A stretch of DNA of 64,000 bases from Myxococcota bacterium. Lineage in GTDB: Bacteria; Myxococcota_A; UBA796. Location: the NCBI GenBank assembly GCA_029251165.1, contig JAQXDW010000024.1, positions 1 to 64,000 on the forward strand, given 5' to 3'. Each line of letters begins with the position of its first letter. Position 1 is the stretch's first letter. The position numbers were made by a program, and so were the translations under genes. A model generated the notes under the pieces. It had not been told where the DNA came from. It ran no database searches and worked only from the letters and a program-made list of their open reading frames with translations. Shown piece by piece: positions 34,962 through 44,446 of this stretch.

Positions 34962-37900
34962 GTGGAAGAGTCGGATCCAGACCATCTTGAGATGGGCGGT
35001 GTGACCCTGAAGCCAGGGGATCACATCGGTCCATATCGGTACGAACGTCCAGTGGGTAAGGGCGGTATGGCCAACGTGCTGCTCGCTCGGGATCCGGGCG
35101 GAGATCCAGTCGCACTCAAGGTCCTCAAGGCCAGCCGGTTCAAGACCGGGCTGACTCGATTTCGACGTGAATTTCGTGCGCTCGCCCGACTGCGCCACCC
35201 CAACGTCATCGCCGTCGAGGCCTACGGCGACATCCACGGCCATCCCTACATCGCCATGGAATACGTCGAGGGCACCGATCTGCACAAGACCATCCGTGGC
35301 TTCCGAGAGATCTCTCCAGAGCGGCGCTGGAAGCGGATCGAGGAGGTCCTCATCGACCTGTCCCGAGCCCTGGAGTACATCCACAGGCGCGGGCTGATCC
35401 ATCGGGATCTCAAGCCCTCCAACATCCTCATTGACAAGCAAGGCAGCTGCCATCTCACCGACTTTGGCATCGTCAAGGATCTCCACCCATCCTCCGACGC
35501 CCACGTCTCCAACACCCTGGTCGGCACCTGGGCTTACGCCTCTCCCGAGCAGATCACCGGCAAGCCGCTGGACCACCGCAGCGATCTGTACAGTCTCGGC
35601 GTCATTCTCTATGCCTGCCTGACCGGACGGCGACCGTTCTCCGCCAAGAACATGTCCGGCTACCTCGACCTGCACCAGAAGCAGGCTCCCCGACCGCCGT
35701 CGACCCTCTACCCAGCGGTGCCCGAGATCTTCGAGCGCATCTGCCTGCGGCTGCTCCAGAAGGCACCTCGGGATCGCTACCAGTCCGCACGAGAGATCCT
35801 CGAGGTCTTGGAGAGCGTGGAGTCTGAAGAGCTCACTCCGGAGGTCGTCGCCGGCTGGAAGCCGCCGATGATTGGCCGGAGCCGGGCGCTGGGCCGGACC
35901 AGCGACATCATCTCCGCTCTGTCCCGCAGCGAGGGCGGCGGGGCGATGATCTGTGGGCCGGAGGGAGCAGGCAAGACGCGCCTCTTAGAGGCCAGCCTGG
36001 AGCATGCTGCGCTGATGGGCATCGGGGTCCACCACATCCGCTGTACCCCCAGCGAGGGCGCACTGGAGACCGCCACCAGGCTGGCTGCCGCGCTGGGTCG
36101 CGAGCTGGGACAGCAGGCACCCGCCGGGCTGCTCACCGTCAGCCAGATCCCACCCGCCATGCGGATCGACGCCGACCTCCGCTACCAGCTCTTCGATGCT
36201 GTCCGCGAGACCCTGGAGACCCTCCTCGCAGACGGGCCTCGAATCATCGCGATCGATGATCTCCACCATGCCCAGCGGCCATCGGTCGACATGCTCGGCT
36301 ACCTCTCGCGCTCTCTGGTGGGCAGACAGGAGCTGCCGCTGCTGATCCTGGGGACCGTGCGCACTGATCTCGACAGCGGGGCCATCCGAGCCCTCCTGGA
36401 TGGCCGGGTCCTCCACGAGCCGCCCCAGCAGATCCACCTTCCCCCGCTGAGTCGTGCCGAGGTCGGGCAATTTATCACCGCCCTGCTCGGCAGCCCGGTG
36501 GGCCTGCTCGCCGATCGACTCCACGCCGAGACCGAGGGCAACCCGCTGTTCGTCACGGAGTTCATCCGCTCCCTCATCCAGCGCGGCGCGATCCTGTTCA
36601 ATGAGGATGGCTCGATGGCCCTCACCGAGGATCCCAAGCGCCTGGCGACCGGCGAGCTTGAGATCCCGGTGGGTGTGCGAGAAGTGGTCAACCGTCGGCT
36701 GGAGCCCCTGACAAAGGATGACCGCGACATCATCGCCATCATCGCCGTATCTGGCCGTCCGCTGGAGGCCGATGCCCTGCTCGATGTGCTCGGCGGAGAC
36801 GACGACGATGCCCTCGACCGCATCGACCGCCTCATCGCGGAGGGCATCCTGGAGGAGCGTCGGGTCGGCCTGGAGCCCCTGTACGACTTCGCCCACCGAA
36901 AGTTCGGTGAGGTCATCATCCAGGGACTCGCCGCCAGCCGCCGGACCACCATCCACCGTCAGCTCGCCGTCGCCCTGGAGATGCTGCACGGCAACACCCC
37001 CGCCAGCGCTGAGGCGGTCGGAGAGCACTACCGACAGTCTGGCGATCATGCCGATGCCTGGCGTCGCCTCGCCCAGGCCACCCGCTACCTCTGGCAGCGC
37101 TCCCTGCTGGGTGAGGCGGAGAAGATCATGACCCGCCTCTCGCCGATGGAAGCCGCCGCGCGCGCGAGCCTGCCGGCAGAGGACTACGCACGGTACCGAC
37201 GAGAGCTGCTCCAGATCCGCGGCGACCTTCACCTCAACCGTGGAGAGTGGCAGCAGGCAGCAGGGACCTGGCGGGCGCTTCTGCTCGCGGCGCGTCAGGC
37301 CGGAGACTGGCGACTGGCTGCCGAGGGCGAGCTGAAGCTCGGGCGCTCGCTGCGTCGACTCGGCGACCGAGAAGAAGGCACCCGCCTCATTCGCTCGGTG
37401 CTCCAGCGTGCAGAGGCCCGAGGCGACTACGGCGTGATGATCAACGCGCTGCACCAGCTCGCCGCGATTGCCTGGGAAGACGGCGACCTCGACGGCTGCG
37501 AGCGCCTCGCCGGCCAGGGCCTCGTCGCAGCCACCAGCCCGGCCCTCATCGGCTCTCGGGCGCAGGTCCTCCTGGCCCTGACCGCCGTGCAGGCAACCCG
37601 TGGCCAGCTCCAGGCCGCCACGTCGGGGCTGTCTGAGGCAGAAGGCATCCTCAAGAAGCTGGGGAGAAAGAACACCCGAGCCACCGTCCTGAGCAACCTC
37701 GCCGAGCTGCTGCTGTGGCAGGGAGAGCTGAGCCGTGCGCTGCGCCGTGCCGACGAGGCCATCGCGCTGTCTCAGGAGGTCCTCCACCGAGAGGCGGAGG
37801 GCAACGCGCTGCGGGTCCGGGCGATGATCCACCTGGCGCTTGGTGACCTGAGCGGAACGGAGAAAGACATCCTCCCCAGCCTCGCCCTCGCCGAGGAGCT

Positions 37901-38441
37901 CGGGCTGTCTGAGGATGTGGTCGCTGCGCGCTACGTCAGCGGGCTGCTCAGCGTGCGTCGAGGGCAGCCGGAGTCCGCCCGAACCCATCTCCAGGCGGGC
38001 CTCATCGCCGCTCGGAAGCAAGACCCTGAGTCCTATGCCCCCAGCCTCCAGGCCCTGCTGGCGTGGTGCTGGTGTGCGCTGGACAAGCCGGAGCTGTCCC
38101 TTCGGCTGCTGCGCAACCTCCAGGGCCGCCTGGAGAAGCTGCCGGCCCCCCGCCGCAGCCAGGTGATGTTGTATATGAGCCTTGCCTTCACAGCTCTCGG
38201 AGCGCGCGACCGGGCGCTGACGGCAGCGAAGGGCGCGGGACGGATCGCGACCACCTCCGGCCTCAAGCTGGTGGCACTGCGCGCCCACGCACGGCTATGC
38301 TCGATTGCACCGGACGACGAAGCCGCGAACACCGCGGCGGGTGAGCGGCTGGTGGCAGAGGTTCTCGCAGCGGTTCCCAAAGACCTCCGCGATGCCTTCT
38401 CCCATCAGCCAGATCTTCGTCCGCTCCTGTCCGCTCGCTGA
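34962..38441 (+). CDS. Ser/Thr kinase - NTPase - TPR protein, third of four
   Basis: 1159 aa from GTG at 34962, chosen for AGGAG just upstream and the AT-rich leader before it. A TTG at 34875 would add 29 residues, and an ATG at 34992 would remove 10. Kinase: VGKGGMANV, Lys53, HRDLKPSN at 147-154, DFG 167-169, SPEQ. The NTPase has an intact Walker A (GPEGAGKT, 332-339) and Walker B IIAIDDLHHAQ near 426. The following region is of the MalT/AfsR-like STAND type (GNPLFVTEFI). TPR-like repeats fill residues ~740-1130. This is the best-conserved NTPase of the four. Confidence 0.92.
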   Translation: MEESDPDHLEMGGVTLKPGDHIGPYRYERPVGKGGMANVLLARDPGGDPVALKVLKASRFKTGLTRFRREFRALARLRHPNVIAVEAYGDIHGHPYIAMEYVEGTDLHKTIRGFREISPERRWKRIEEVLIDLSRALEYIHRRGLIHRDLKPSNILIDKQGSCHLTDFGIVKDLHPSSDAHVSNTLVGTWAYASPEQITGKPLDHRSDLYSLGVILYACLTGRRPFSAKNMSGYLDLHQKQAPRPPSTLYPAVPEIFERICLRLLQKAPRDRYQSAREILEVLESVESEELTPEVVAGWKPPMIGRSRALGRTSDIISALSRSEGGGAMICGPEGAGKTRLLEASLEHAALMGIGVHHIRCTPSEGALETATRLAAALGRELGQQAPAGLLTVSQIPPAMRIDADLRYQLFDAVRETLETLLADGPRIIAIDDLHHAQRPSVDMLGYLSRSLVGRQELPLLILGTVRTDLDSGAIRALLDGRVLHEPPQQIHLPPLSRAEVGQFITALLGSPVGLLADRLHAETEGNPLFVTEFIRSLIQRGAILFNEDGSMALTEDPKRLATGELEIPVGVREVVNRRLEPLTKDDRDIIAIIAVSGRPLEADALLDVLGGDDDDALDRIDRLIAEGILEERRVGLEPLYDFAHRKFGEVIIQGLAASRRTTIHRQLAVALEMLHGNTPASAEAVGEHYRQSGDHADAWRRLAQATRYLWQRSLLGEAEKIMTRLSPMEAAARASLPAEDYARYRRELLQIRGDLHLNRGEWQQAAGTWRALLLAARQAGDWRLAAEGELKLGRSLRRLGDREEGTRLIRSVLQRAEARGDYGVMINALHQLAAIAWEDGDLDGCERLAGQGLVAATSPALIGSRAQVLLALTAVQATRGQLQAATSGLSEAEGILKKLGRKNTRATVLSNLAELLLWQGELSRALRRADEAIALSQEVLHREAEGNALRVRAMIHLALGDLSGTEKDILPSLALAEELGLSEDVVAARYVSGLLSVRRGQPESARTHLQAGLIAARKQDPESYAPSLQALLAWCWCALDKPELSLRLLRNLQGRLEKLPAPRRSQVMLYMSLAFTALGARDRALTAAKGAGRIATTSGLKLVALRAHARLCSIAPDDEAANTAAGERLVAEVLAAVPKDLRDAFSHQPDLRPLLSAR

Positions 38442-38453
38442 CGAGCCGCCCAC

Positions 38454-40787
38454 TTGAGTTCCTCGGACTTCCCCAAACACATCGGTGACTACGTTCCAGA
38501 GCGCCTCCTGGGTCGGGGTGCGATGGCGGCCGTCTATCTGTGCCGTGGTCCTGATGGCGGACCGGTGGCCCTGAAGTGGCTCGATCACCCTCACCCGCCG
38601 CTGCTTCGGCGGTTCCGACTGGAGATCCTGGCGCTCAAGCAGCTCGCACACCCCGGCATCGTTCGGTTCCGAGATCACGGAGTCTTCGACGGCCGGCCGT
38701 TCTTGGTCATGGAGTATATCGACGGCTCCGATCTTCGAGAGTACGCTCGGAAGCTTCATCTCCGGCCACCTTCGGAGCGGTATTCGCGGTGTCGGACCGT
38801 CGGTCGAGCGCTCGCGGAGGCGCTGGATGTGATGCACGGCCAGGGCCTCATCCACCGCGACGTCAAGCCATCCAACGTCCTCGTAGACAGCGCCGACCGG
38901 GTCGTGCTCACCGACTTCGGCGTCATCAAGGACACCGCCAGCATCGAGCACACCTCCGTCGGGCAGCTCATCGGCACCGTCGCCTACGCGGCTCCAGAGC
39001 AGATCCGCTGTGAGAAGGTCGATCCCCGCGCGGACCTCTACGGCCTCGGCGCGACCCTCTACTACGTGCTCACCCTCGCCCGACCATTTGAGGGTCTCGA
39101 CCGCGGCCAGCTTCCGCCCCTGCCCTCCCGCTACGATCCCAACCTCCCCGCCGATCTGGAGTCGATCATCATGCGGCTGCTGTCTCCGGATCCCCGGAGC
39201 CGGTACGCTGATGCCCGCGAGGTCGCGCGGGTGCTGACCACCGGAGGCTCCTCGGACGTCTCGCTGGCCGGCCGACAGCGGATCATCCACCAGGTCAGCG
39301 CAGTGCTCGACCGGGTCGGACAGGGCGAGGGGCTGGTCGTGCGTGCTCGGGGTGTGCCAGGGACCAACCGGAACTGGCTCACCCAGACGCTCCTGCATGG
39401 TGCCCGCCGAAGAGGGCTCGGCATCTGGACGCCGCCAGAGTCCGAGGACAGCCTGCGCGATCGCTTGTCGGCCGGGGAGGCCCTCCTCGGGGTGATCCCA
39501 CCCGGGCATGCGATCCCTGACGGGATCCCGATCATGGAGATCCGGCTGGAGCCTCTGGGCATCGCCGATGTTCGCCGAACCCTCGTCTCCGCCGCCCCCC
39601 TGACCGCGGACCCCGCGCGGGCTGCAGACCTCTTGCACCGCCTGACCGGCGGCCTGCCGGCGCTGCTCATCCCGCTCATCTCGCAGTACATCGACGGCGC
39701 CGCGCTGGTCCTGCCAGACGAGCTGCCGGAGCCCGACAGCGTCACGGACTTCTTCGAGGGACTCGACCTGGACGAGCTCGATCTCCTGGCTGCGATGGCC
39801 GCAATCAGCGCCCCAGCTTCGGCCACGCTGATCGAAGAGATCGCGATGATCCCAGCACGCCCCGCCCTCGACGAGCTGGAGCGCATGGGGCTGGTGAGGC
39901 AGACCGAGGCGCACTGGCGGCTGGCTGCAGACCTCTTTGCGGCCGCAGCGCTCAGCCGCACCCCCGATCCAGAGGGGCTCGCTGCCCGCACCGAGGCGCT
40001 CCAGCAGAGCTGGCAGGCCGACCATCCGGAGCCGACCTCGGTCGAGGACGTCCTCGATGCGGCCCTCCTCCAGAGCGCTCGGGGAGAGCTGGCCGTCGCG
40101 CTGGCTGGCGCCCGACGCGCCGTCGAGGCGAGCCTGTCTGATCGCGGCCAGGAGTGTCGGGCTCGGTGCGTGCTGGGACAGGTCCTGCTCGACACCGGGC
40201 TGCACGGTGAGGCCGCCCGACAGCTTGCCGACGCCACCGCGCTGGCCAAGGCTGCCGATCGCAGCGCAGAGCGGCGGGTCAGCCACGCCCTCCGCGCGCG
40301 CGCCATCCTGGAGACCCGTCCGGGCCGACCGGCCGCCGCCGCAGCCATCGATCGCCTGCTTCCGCTGGTCCTCAAGGCCCGAACCCGCCCCCCAGACACC
40401 ACCGACGCGGCCGTCTTCGCGACCTGGGCACGCGCCGCCGCGATGCTGGGTGACCGCCGGGCATGGAACCGCGCGTGGCGGGGCTGTACCGATCGATTCC
40501 ACGTCGCGACCGAGCTTGATCAGCGTCGAATGTGGCTGGCCCTGGCAAAGTCTGCCGCAGCGATCGGCGATGCCCCCGCTGCGCTGACCGCCCTGGAGCG
40601 CTCCGAGGTCGGAGAACCCCTCGGCCTGCTGGCATGGGAAGCCGGCCAGCTCCGGGCTGCGATCACCAACACCACACCACCACCGACCAGCCCGCTGGCC
40701 TACGGACTCCGCCCCGAGGAGCTCGCTGCGCTCAAGCGACGCACCGTCTTCGTCAGCGGACGGATACAATCCAGGAAATCAAGGTGA
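38454..40787 (+). CDS. Ser/Thr kinase with degenerate NTPase and helical repeats, fourth of four
   Basis: 777 aa from TTG at 38454, 12 bases after the third kinase and without a clear ribosome binding site. It is shorter than its relatives by about 350 residues. Kinase: LGRGAMAAVY, Lys41, HRDVKPSN at 134-141, DFG 154-156, APEQ. The NTPase region survives only as a remnant: the P-loop position reads GVPGTNRNW with no GKS/T, and no Walker B can be found. C-terminal helical repeats are fewer. It ends three bases before the TerB-like gene. The kinase looks competent; the NTPase does not. Confidence 0.9.
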   Translation: MSSSDFPKHIGDYVPERLLGRGAMAAVYLCRGPDGGPVALKWLDHPHPPLLRRFRLEILALKQLAHPGIVRFRDHGVFDGRPFLVMEYIDGSDLREYARKLHLRPPSERYSRCRTVGRALAEALDVMHGQGLIHRDVKPSNVLVDSADRVVLTDFGVIKDTASIEHTSVGQLIGTVAYAAPEQIRCEKVDPRADLYGLGATLYYVLTLARPFEGLDRGQLPPLPSRYDPNLPADLESIIMRLLSPDPRSRYADAREVARVLTTGGSSDVSLAGRQRIIHQVSAVLDRVGQGEGLVVRARGVPGTNRNWLTQTLLHGARRRGLGIWTPPESEDSLRDRLSAGEALLGVIPPGHAIPDGIPIMEIRLEPLGIADVRRTLVSAAPLTADPARAADLLHRLTGGLPALLIPLISQYIDGAALVLPDELPEPDSVTDFFEGLDLDELDLLAAMAAISAPASATLIEEIAMIPARPALDELERMGLVRQTEAHWRLAADLFAAAALSRTPDPEGLAARTEALQQSWQADHPEPTSVEDVLDAALLQSARGELAVALAGARRAVEASLSDRGQECRARCVLGQVLLDTGLHGEAARQLADATALAKAADRSAERRVSHALRARAILETRPGRPAAAAAIDRLLPLVLKARTRPPDTTDAAVFATWARAAAMLGDRRAWNRAWRGCTDRFHVATELDQRRMWLALAKSAAAIGDAPAALTALERSEVGEPLGLLAWEAGQLRAAITNTTPPPTSPLAYGLRPEELAALKRRTVFVSGRIQSRKSR

Positions 40788-40790
40788 GAC

Positions 40791-41756
40791 ATGCCACAGC
40801 CAACCCATGACAACATCGCCCCCCTGATCGCCGATCTCAGCAGCAGCGGACGGAGCGTTCGGGTCGTCTTTCGCTGTCCGGTCTCCGGGGAGCAGGTCAA
40901 CGCCAGCCACGCCGTCTCCGGCAAGCCTGCGGCATCCTCACAGCTCATGAACACCGCCAAGCGGTCGATGATGTACAGCCTCCAGCGTACGCTCTCGACC
41001 ACCATCCGCGATGTCTTTGGCTACAACATGGTCGGCAGGATGGCCTCGGATGTCGCGCGCTCCGCAGTGCAGACCGCCGCCCAGGGCACCAACCGCAACA
41101 CCCTCTCCGCTGCCGAGCAGCGCGACGCCGCCCTGGAGGCGTTCAAGAAGGTCTCCAACCGGTTCGTCTGGGACAACAGTCGCGGACACTGGATCTCGAC
41201 CAAGGCCGCCACCGAGCTGCTCTCTCCGTTCGAGCGTCAGCTCGGCGCACACCCGGTCAGCCATGGCTACGATCGCACTGTGCTCGCCAGGATGCTCGTG
41301 GAGGTTGCCCGTGCCGATGGTCGGCTTTCCAACGAGGAGAGCTCCTGGCTGACCGACTTCATCGCCCCAGACCTCGGCTCAGTACGGGAGCTCGCTGCGC
41401 GTCCGCCGCTGACCGGTCCAGAGCTTGGGGAGGCCTCTGCTGGCGGCCCCCGACAGACCATGCTGATGGTCGCCTGGACCCTCGCCCTCACCGACGAGCA
41501 CTTCGACGAGCAAGAGAGCGCAATCCTCCAGCACTTCGCGAAGGGACTCCAACTGAACACCAGCCAGGCCAAGGCCGCCCGGGCGGCTGCTCAGGGCTAC
41601 ATCCTCGATCAGATCCTGGAGCGGATGTTCACCTGGGGCGGACACGATGCCACCGCACGCCAGCAGCTCATGAGCCTCGCCAGCCGACTGGGGATGAGTC
41701 CGCAAGAAGCCCAGGTTGCTGAGGCCCGCTACCAGCGCCGCAAGGGCTTCGCCTGA
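40791..41756 (+). CDS. TerB-like domain protein
   Basis: 321 aa, three bases after the fourth kinase. Residues ~160-295 carry a TerB-type all-helical domain: two similar halves with acidic signatures RMLVEVARADGRLSNEES and TLALTDEHFDEQESAIL. These acidic turns bind divalent metal in TerB relatives. The N-terminal ~110 residues include a possible small metal motif (FRCPVSGEQVNASH) and a helical stretch. Tight linkage suggests it belongs to the kinase system, perhaps as a substrate or sensor (inference). Confidence 0.8.
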   Translation: MPQPTHDNIAPLIADLSSSGRSVRVVFRCPVSGEQVNASHAVSGKPAASSQLMNTAKRSMMYSLQRTLSTTIRDVFGYNMVGRMASDVARSAVQTAAQGTNRNTLSAAEQRDAALEAFKKVSNRFVWDNSRGHWISTKAATELLSPFERQLGAHPVSHGYDRTVLARMLVEVARADGRLSNEESSWLTDFIAPDLGSVRELAARPPLTGPELGEASAGGPRQTMLMVAWTLALTDEHFDEQESAILQHFAKGLQLNTSQAKAARAAAQGYILDQILERMFTWGGHDATARQQLMSLASRLGMSPQEAQVAEARYQRRKGFA

Positions 41757-41816
41757 ACCCTGGCGATGAATCTGTTATAAAATCCACCTCCCAAAGCCCC
41801 TCTCCCCGGTTTTTCC

Positions 41817-42590
41817 ATGTCGCGCAGTCTCCACACCCTTCTCGCCATGCTCCTCACGCTGAGCGCCTGTAAGGATCCGCCGATGGTCGACGGCAAGGTA
41901 CAGGACATCTGGGGCAATCCGCTCTCTGGTGCCACCATCCAGATGGATGGAGCTGAGCCCACCGAGTCCGCTGATGGCGGTGCCTTCTCCTTCCCGCAGA
42001 GCGAGGGTCCGCTTCGGTTCGTGGCCGGCAAGGATGGCTACATCAAGAACACCCTGAAGATCATGCCCCCGGCGGATCCAGAGGCTGAGGTCGCCGACAT
42101 CGTCATCAAGCTGTACCCGGTGACCGAGGAGCAGGGCTTCCACGCGGTCGGAGCCACGTCGTACGACGACATCCCACAGATGACACTCAAGACCGTCGGA
42201 ACAGACCTCGGCGCCTACACCGGGCTGCCCTCCGATCCCGAAGTCGCCGGCGGCAACACCGAGTTCGTGTTCAGCTCCGAGGCCTCCACCAGCGAGCTGT
42301 CTCGCCTCAACCTCCAGCTCCACCGCCTGGAGTTCAAGCCCAGCGCAACCGTCGCCGGGGTGACCGGTGATGTCGACGTCAAGATCAACCTCTGGATGGC
42401 CGTCGAGTCGGTCAAGTTCGATCTGACCGTGATGCCCAAAGAGCACTTCTACCTCGTCACACCGCAGGAAGCACTCGCGCCGGGCCGCTACGCATTCCAC
42501 ACCCAGGACATGCTGACCAGCAAGGATCCAGAGGCCCTCGGAAAGCTTCCCCGCGAGCTTCAGATCGCCTACCCTTTCGAGATCAAGTAG
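41817..42590 (+). CDS. Lipoprotein with carboxypeptidase-regulatory-like domain
   Basis: 257 aa. The lipobox is LLTLSAC. Residues ~25-95 are a CarboxypepD_reg-like beta sandwich (VDGKVQDIWGNPLSGATIQMDG...GAFSF). The remainder is beta-rich without a recognised family (SRLNLQLHRLEFKPSATVAGV). Upstream, TATAAAAT at 41776-41783 could be a -10 element, which would give it its own promoter separate from the kinase run. Function unknown; probably surface exposed. Confidence 0.8.
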   Translation: MSRSLHTLLAMLLTLSACKDPPMVDGKVQDIWGNPLSGATIQMDGAEPTESADGGAFSFPQSEGPLRFVAGKDGYIKNTLKIMPPADPEAEVADIVIKLYPVTEEQGFHAVGATSYDDIPQMTLKTVGTDLGAYTGLPSDPEVAGGNTEFVFSSEASTSELSRLNLQLHRLEFKPSATVAGVTGDVDVKINLWMAVESVKFDLTVMPKEHFYLVTPQEALAPGRYAFHTQDMLTSKDPEALGKLPRELQIAYPFEIK

Positions 42591-42691
42591 TGTCTTGAGG
42601 CCGCTGGCAGAGCGGGATTGGGTGCTCGGCTGACGCCACCTCGCGGGGTTCAGTGCCGTCTGCGATTCGGTGCGTACTACAATCGGTCGTG

Positions 42692-43885
42692 ATGAACGAA
42701 ACCACCAGCGATCGCCTCTACCGCGCGCGATACGCACGCTCAGTCGCTGGCTGCATCCTCATCGCCACCACGATCGCCGTGGTCGTCCTGTCCGGCAGCT
42801 GCTTCATCGCCACCATGCGCGACGTGGCCAGCCCATTGCCCACCTACTGCGGGCCTGTGGTCCTGCTCGCGGGCTGGATGATGTCCGCTGTGGCCGTCTT
42901 GTCCAGGCGCGCCTGGGTTCCGAGGGTGCAGGACTCCGCTGCAGCATCCGAGCGGCTGCTCAGCCGGAGCATCACGCTTCCGGTGAGCGGCCTCGCGCTC
43001 GTCTTCCCGATGACCATCCACGGCCTGGTCTTTCTGCTCTCTGCTGCCGACAACGACATCCTGGCCATACAATTCTCGGCCTGGATCACCATCAGCGTGG
43101 TGCTGGTCGGTCTCGCGCACTTCACCCTCGTCCAGCGGATGGTGCGCGACACCCGGCAGGTGCTCATGAGCAGCGTCTCGATCAGCTGGAAGCTGCTGGC
43201 CAAGAATACGCTGAAGAAGACCACCCTGATGGCCTGCATCCCCGGCATCATCCTGTTCGGGATTCCACCGCTGGTGACGCTTGGCACCGGCCTTGTGTTC
43301 ATTCCGCTGATGTACTGGGGAGCGACGCGACTGATCGCGGTGGAGCGGACCTGTCAGGACTGGTTCAGCCTCGCAGAGCGCACCGGGCTCAGCACGTCAT
43401 CGTCCAGCCCGAAGGTCTGGCTGCCGTCCCTGAGCGGCACCATCGACGGGTGCCCGGTGACGCTGCGTGGCGTTCGTCAGCTGCGCTGCAGCATTGCGTT
43501 CGAGCTCGAGGTCGGGTTCTTCGCGCCCGATCTCGCCCACCTCCAGATCACAGCCGATCCGAACCTCCCCGGCCAGCTCCAGACCGATGATCCCGTTGCT
43601 GACGCGGTGCTTCAGATCACCGCCCGCGCTCCCGGAGATGCTGCAAGCCTCGCTGAGCGCATGCGCGATCCGCTCGGCTACGCTGCGGTGATGGCGGTCG
43701 TCCATGGCCGTGGCGCGGTCATCCACCGGGAGCAGATCACGCTGCGCCTCACCGCGACCACCCTCGCCCCGATCTGGGAGGCCCTTCCGCAGCTCATCGA
43801 CCTCGCTCAGATCCTCAACCGTCCGGTCGCTTCGCGCGCGCTCATGTCGGCGCAGCCTGTGCATCGAGCCAGTCCTGCAGGATGA
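42692..43885 (+). CDS. Four-helix membrane protein, paralogue of the 20.0-kb protein
   Basis: 397 aa from ATG at 42692; a GTG one codon upstream is possible. Four hydrophobic segments lie at residues ~18-40, 50-68, 90-150 (as one or two) and 185-215. A C-terminal soluble domain (from ~240) begins SGTIDGCPVTLRGVRQ and matches the end of the protein at 20020-20859. The shared core is a repeated strand-turn-strand unit ending in LPQLIDLAQIL. It ends 44 bases inside the convergent ruvX gene. Family not recognised. Confidence 0.75.
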   Translation: MNETTSDRLYRARYARSVAGCILIATTIAVVVLSGSCFIATMRDVASPLPTYCGPVVLLAGWMMSAVAVLSRRAWVPRVQDSAAASERLLSRSITLPVSGLALVFPMTIHGLVFLLSAADNDILAIQFSAWITISVVLVGLAHFTLVQRMVRDTRQVLMSSVSISWKLLAKNTLKKTTLMACIPGIILFGIPPLVTLGTGLVFIPLMYWGATRLIAVERTCQDWFSLAERTGLSTSSSSPKVWLPSLSGTIDGCPVTLRGVRQLRCSIAFELEVGFFAPDLAHLQITADPNLPGQLQTDDPVADAVLQITARAPGDAASLAERMRDPLGYAAVMAVVHGRGAVIHREQITLRLTATTLAPIWEALPQLIDLAQILNRPVASRALMSAQPVHRASPAG

Positions 43886-44258
43886 CCGCAGCGGCGGCCT
43901 GATCAATGACGCTGCGCTGCTGGCGGGAGCTGAGTCCCTGCTCGGTGAGCTTTCGGCTGGCCTCGACGGTGGAGTAGCGCTCGTCCTGGTAGTGGATCGG
44001 CAGGCCCGTGCGCGCCCCAAGAGCGACGCCGATCTGACGGGCAAGGCGCGCGGACCGGCCCTCAGCACCGTCCAGCTCATAGGGCAGGCCGACCACCACC
44101 GCGGTCGCCTTGTTCTTGCGACAGAGCTGGTAGAGCTGCTCAGTGTCCGAGCGAACCGACTTGCGACGGAGGGTGGTCACCGGGAAGGCCATTGCGCCAC
44201 GCGCACGGGCAACGCCGATGGTCTTGGTGCCGACATCGAGGGCGAGAATGCAGCTCAT
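43842..44258 (-). CDS. ruvX: Putative pre-16S rRNA nuclease RuvX/YqgF
   Basis: 138 aa from ATG at 44258, the normal length. RNase H-like landmarks: LALDVGTKTIGVA (first Asp), VVVGLPYELDGAEG, YQDERYSTVEA and IDQAAAAVILQDWLD (last Asp). It matures the 5' end of 16S rRNA in related bacteria. Its ATG overlaps the stop of a small upstream frame. The 3' end overlaps the convergent membrane protein gene by 44 bases. Confidence 0.93.
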   Translation of the reverse strand: MSCILALDVGTKTIGVARARGAMAFPVTTLRRKSVRSDTEQLYQLCRKNKATAVVVGLPYELDGAEGRSARLARQIGVALGARTGLPIHYQDERYSTVEASRKLTEQGLSSRQQRSVIDQAAAAVILQDWLDAQAAPT

Positions 44259-44446
44259 CGGTCGTGCGCTCCCGCAAGCCAGGAGGGTGCCCGCCGCGTC
44301 CCGGCATGGGCCCGGTGCAGCAGGCTCGAGCGCCTCCGAGAGGCCGCCGTCGGCATCGCGCTGCTCTGCGCCCGCACCTTCAACAGCGCCACCATCCACG
44401 GTTCCCGCCAGAGCATGTTCTCAATCTCCAGGTTGGCGTCGTCCAA
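44255..44446 (-). CDS. Possible small protein coupled to ruvX
   Basis: 63 aa from a TTG at 44446; an ATG at 44416 would give 53 aa. Its stop overlaps the ruvX ATG in an ATGA arrangement, the main support. The sequence begins MDDANLEIENMLWREPWMV and becomes basic and Arg/Ala-rich. No ribosome binding site is visible and I do not recognise it. Random occurrence in GC-rich DNA is possible. Confidence 0.3.
   Translation of the reverse strand: MDDANLEIENMLWREPWMVALLKVRAQSSAMPTAASRRRSSLLHRAHAGTRRAPSWLAGAHDR

Noticed and set aside
35985..40769. Two very long open frames on the minus strand opposite kinases 3 and 4 (767 and 824 codons).
   Set aside because: They are antisense shadows caused by third-position GC bias. 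Their translations are low in structure and match no domain, while the plus strand encodes complete kinase, NTPase and repeat motifs.
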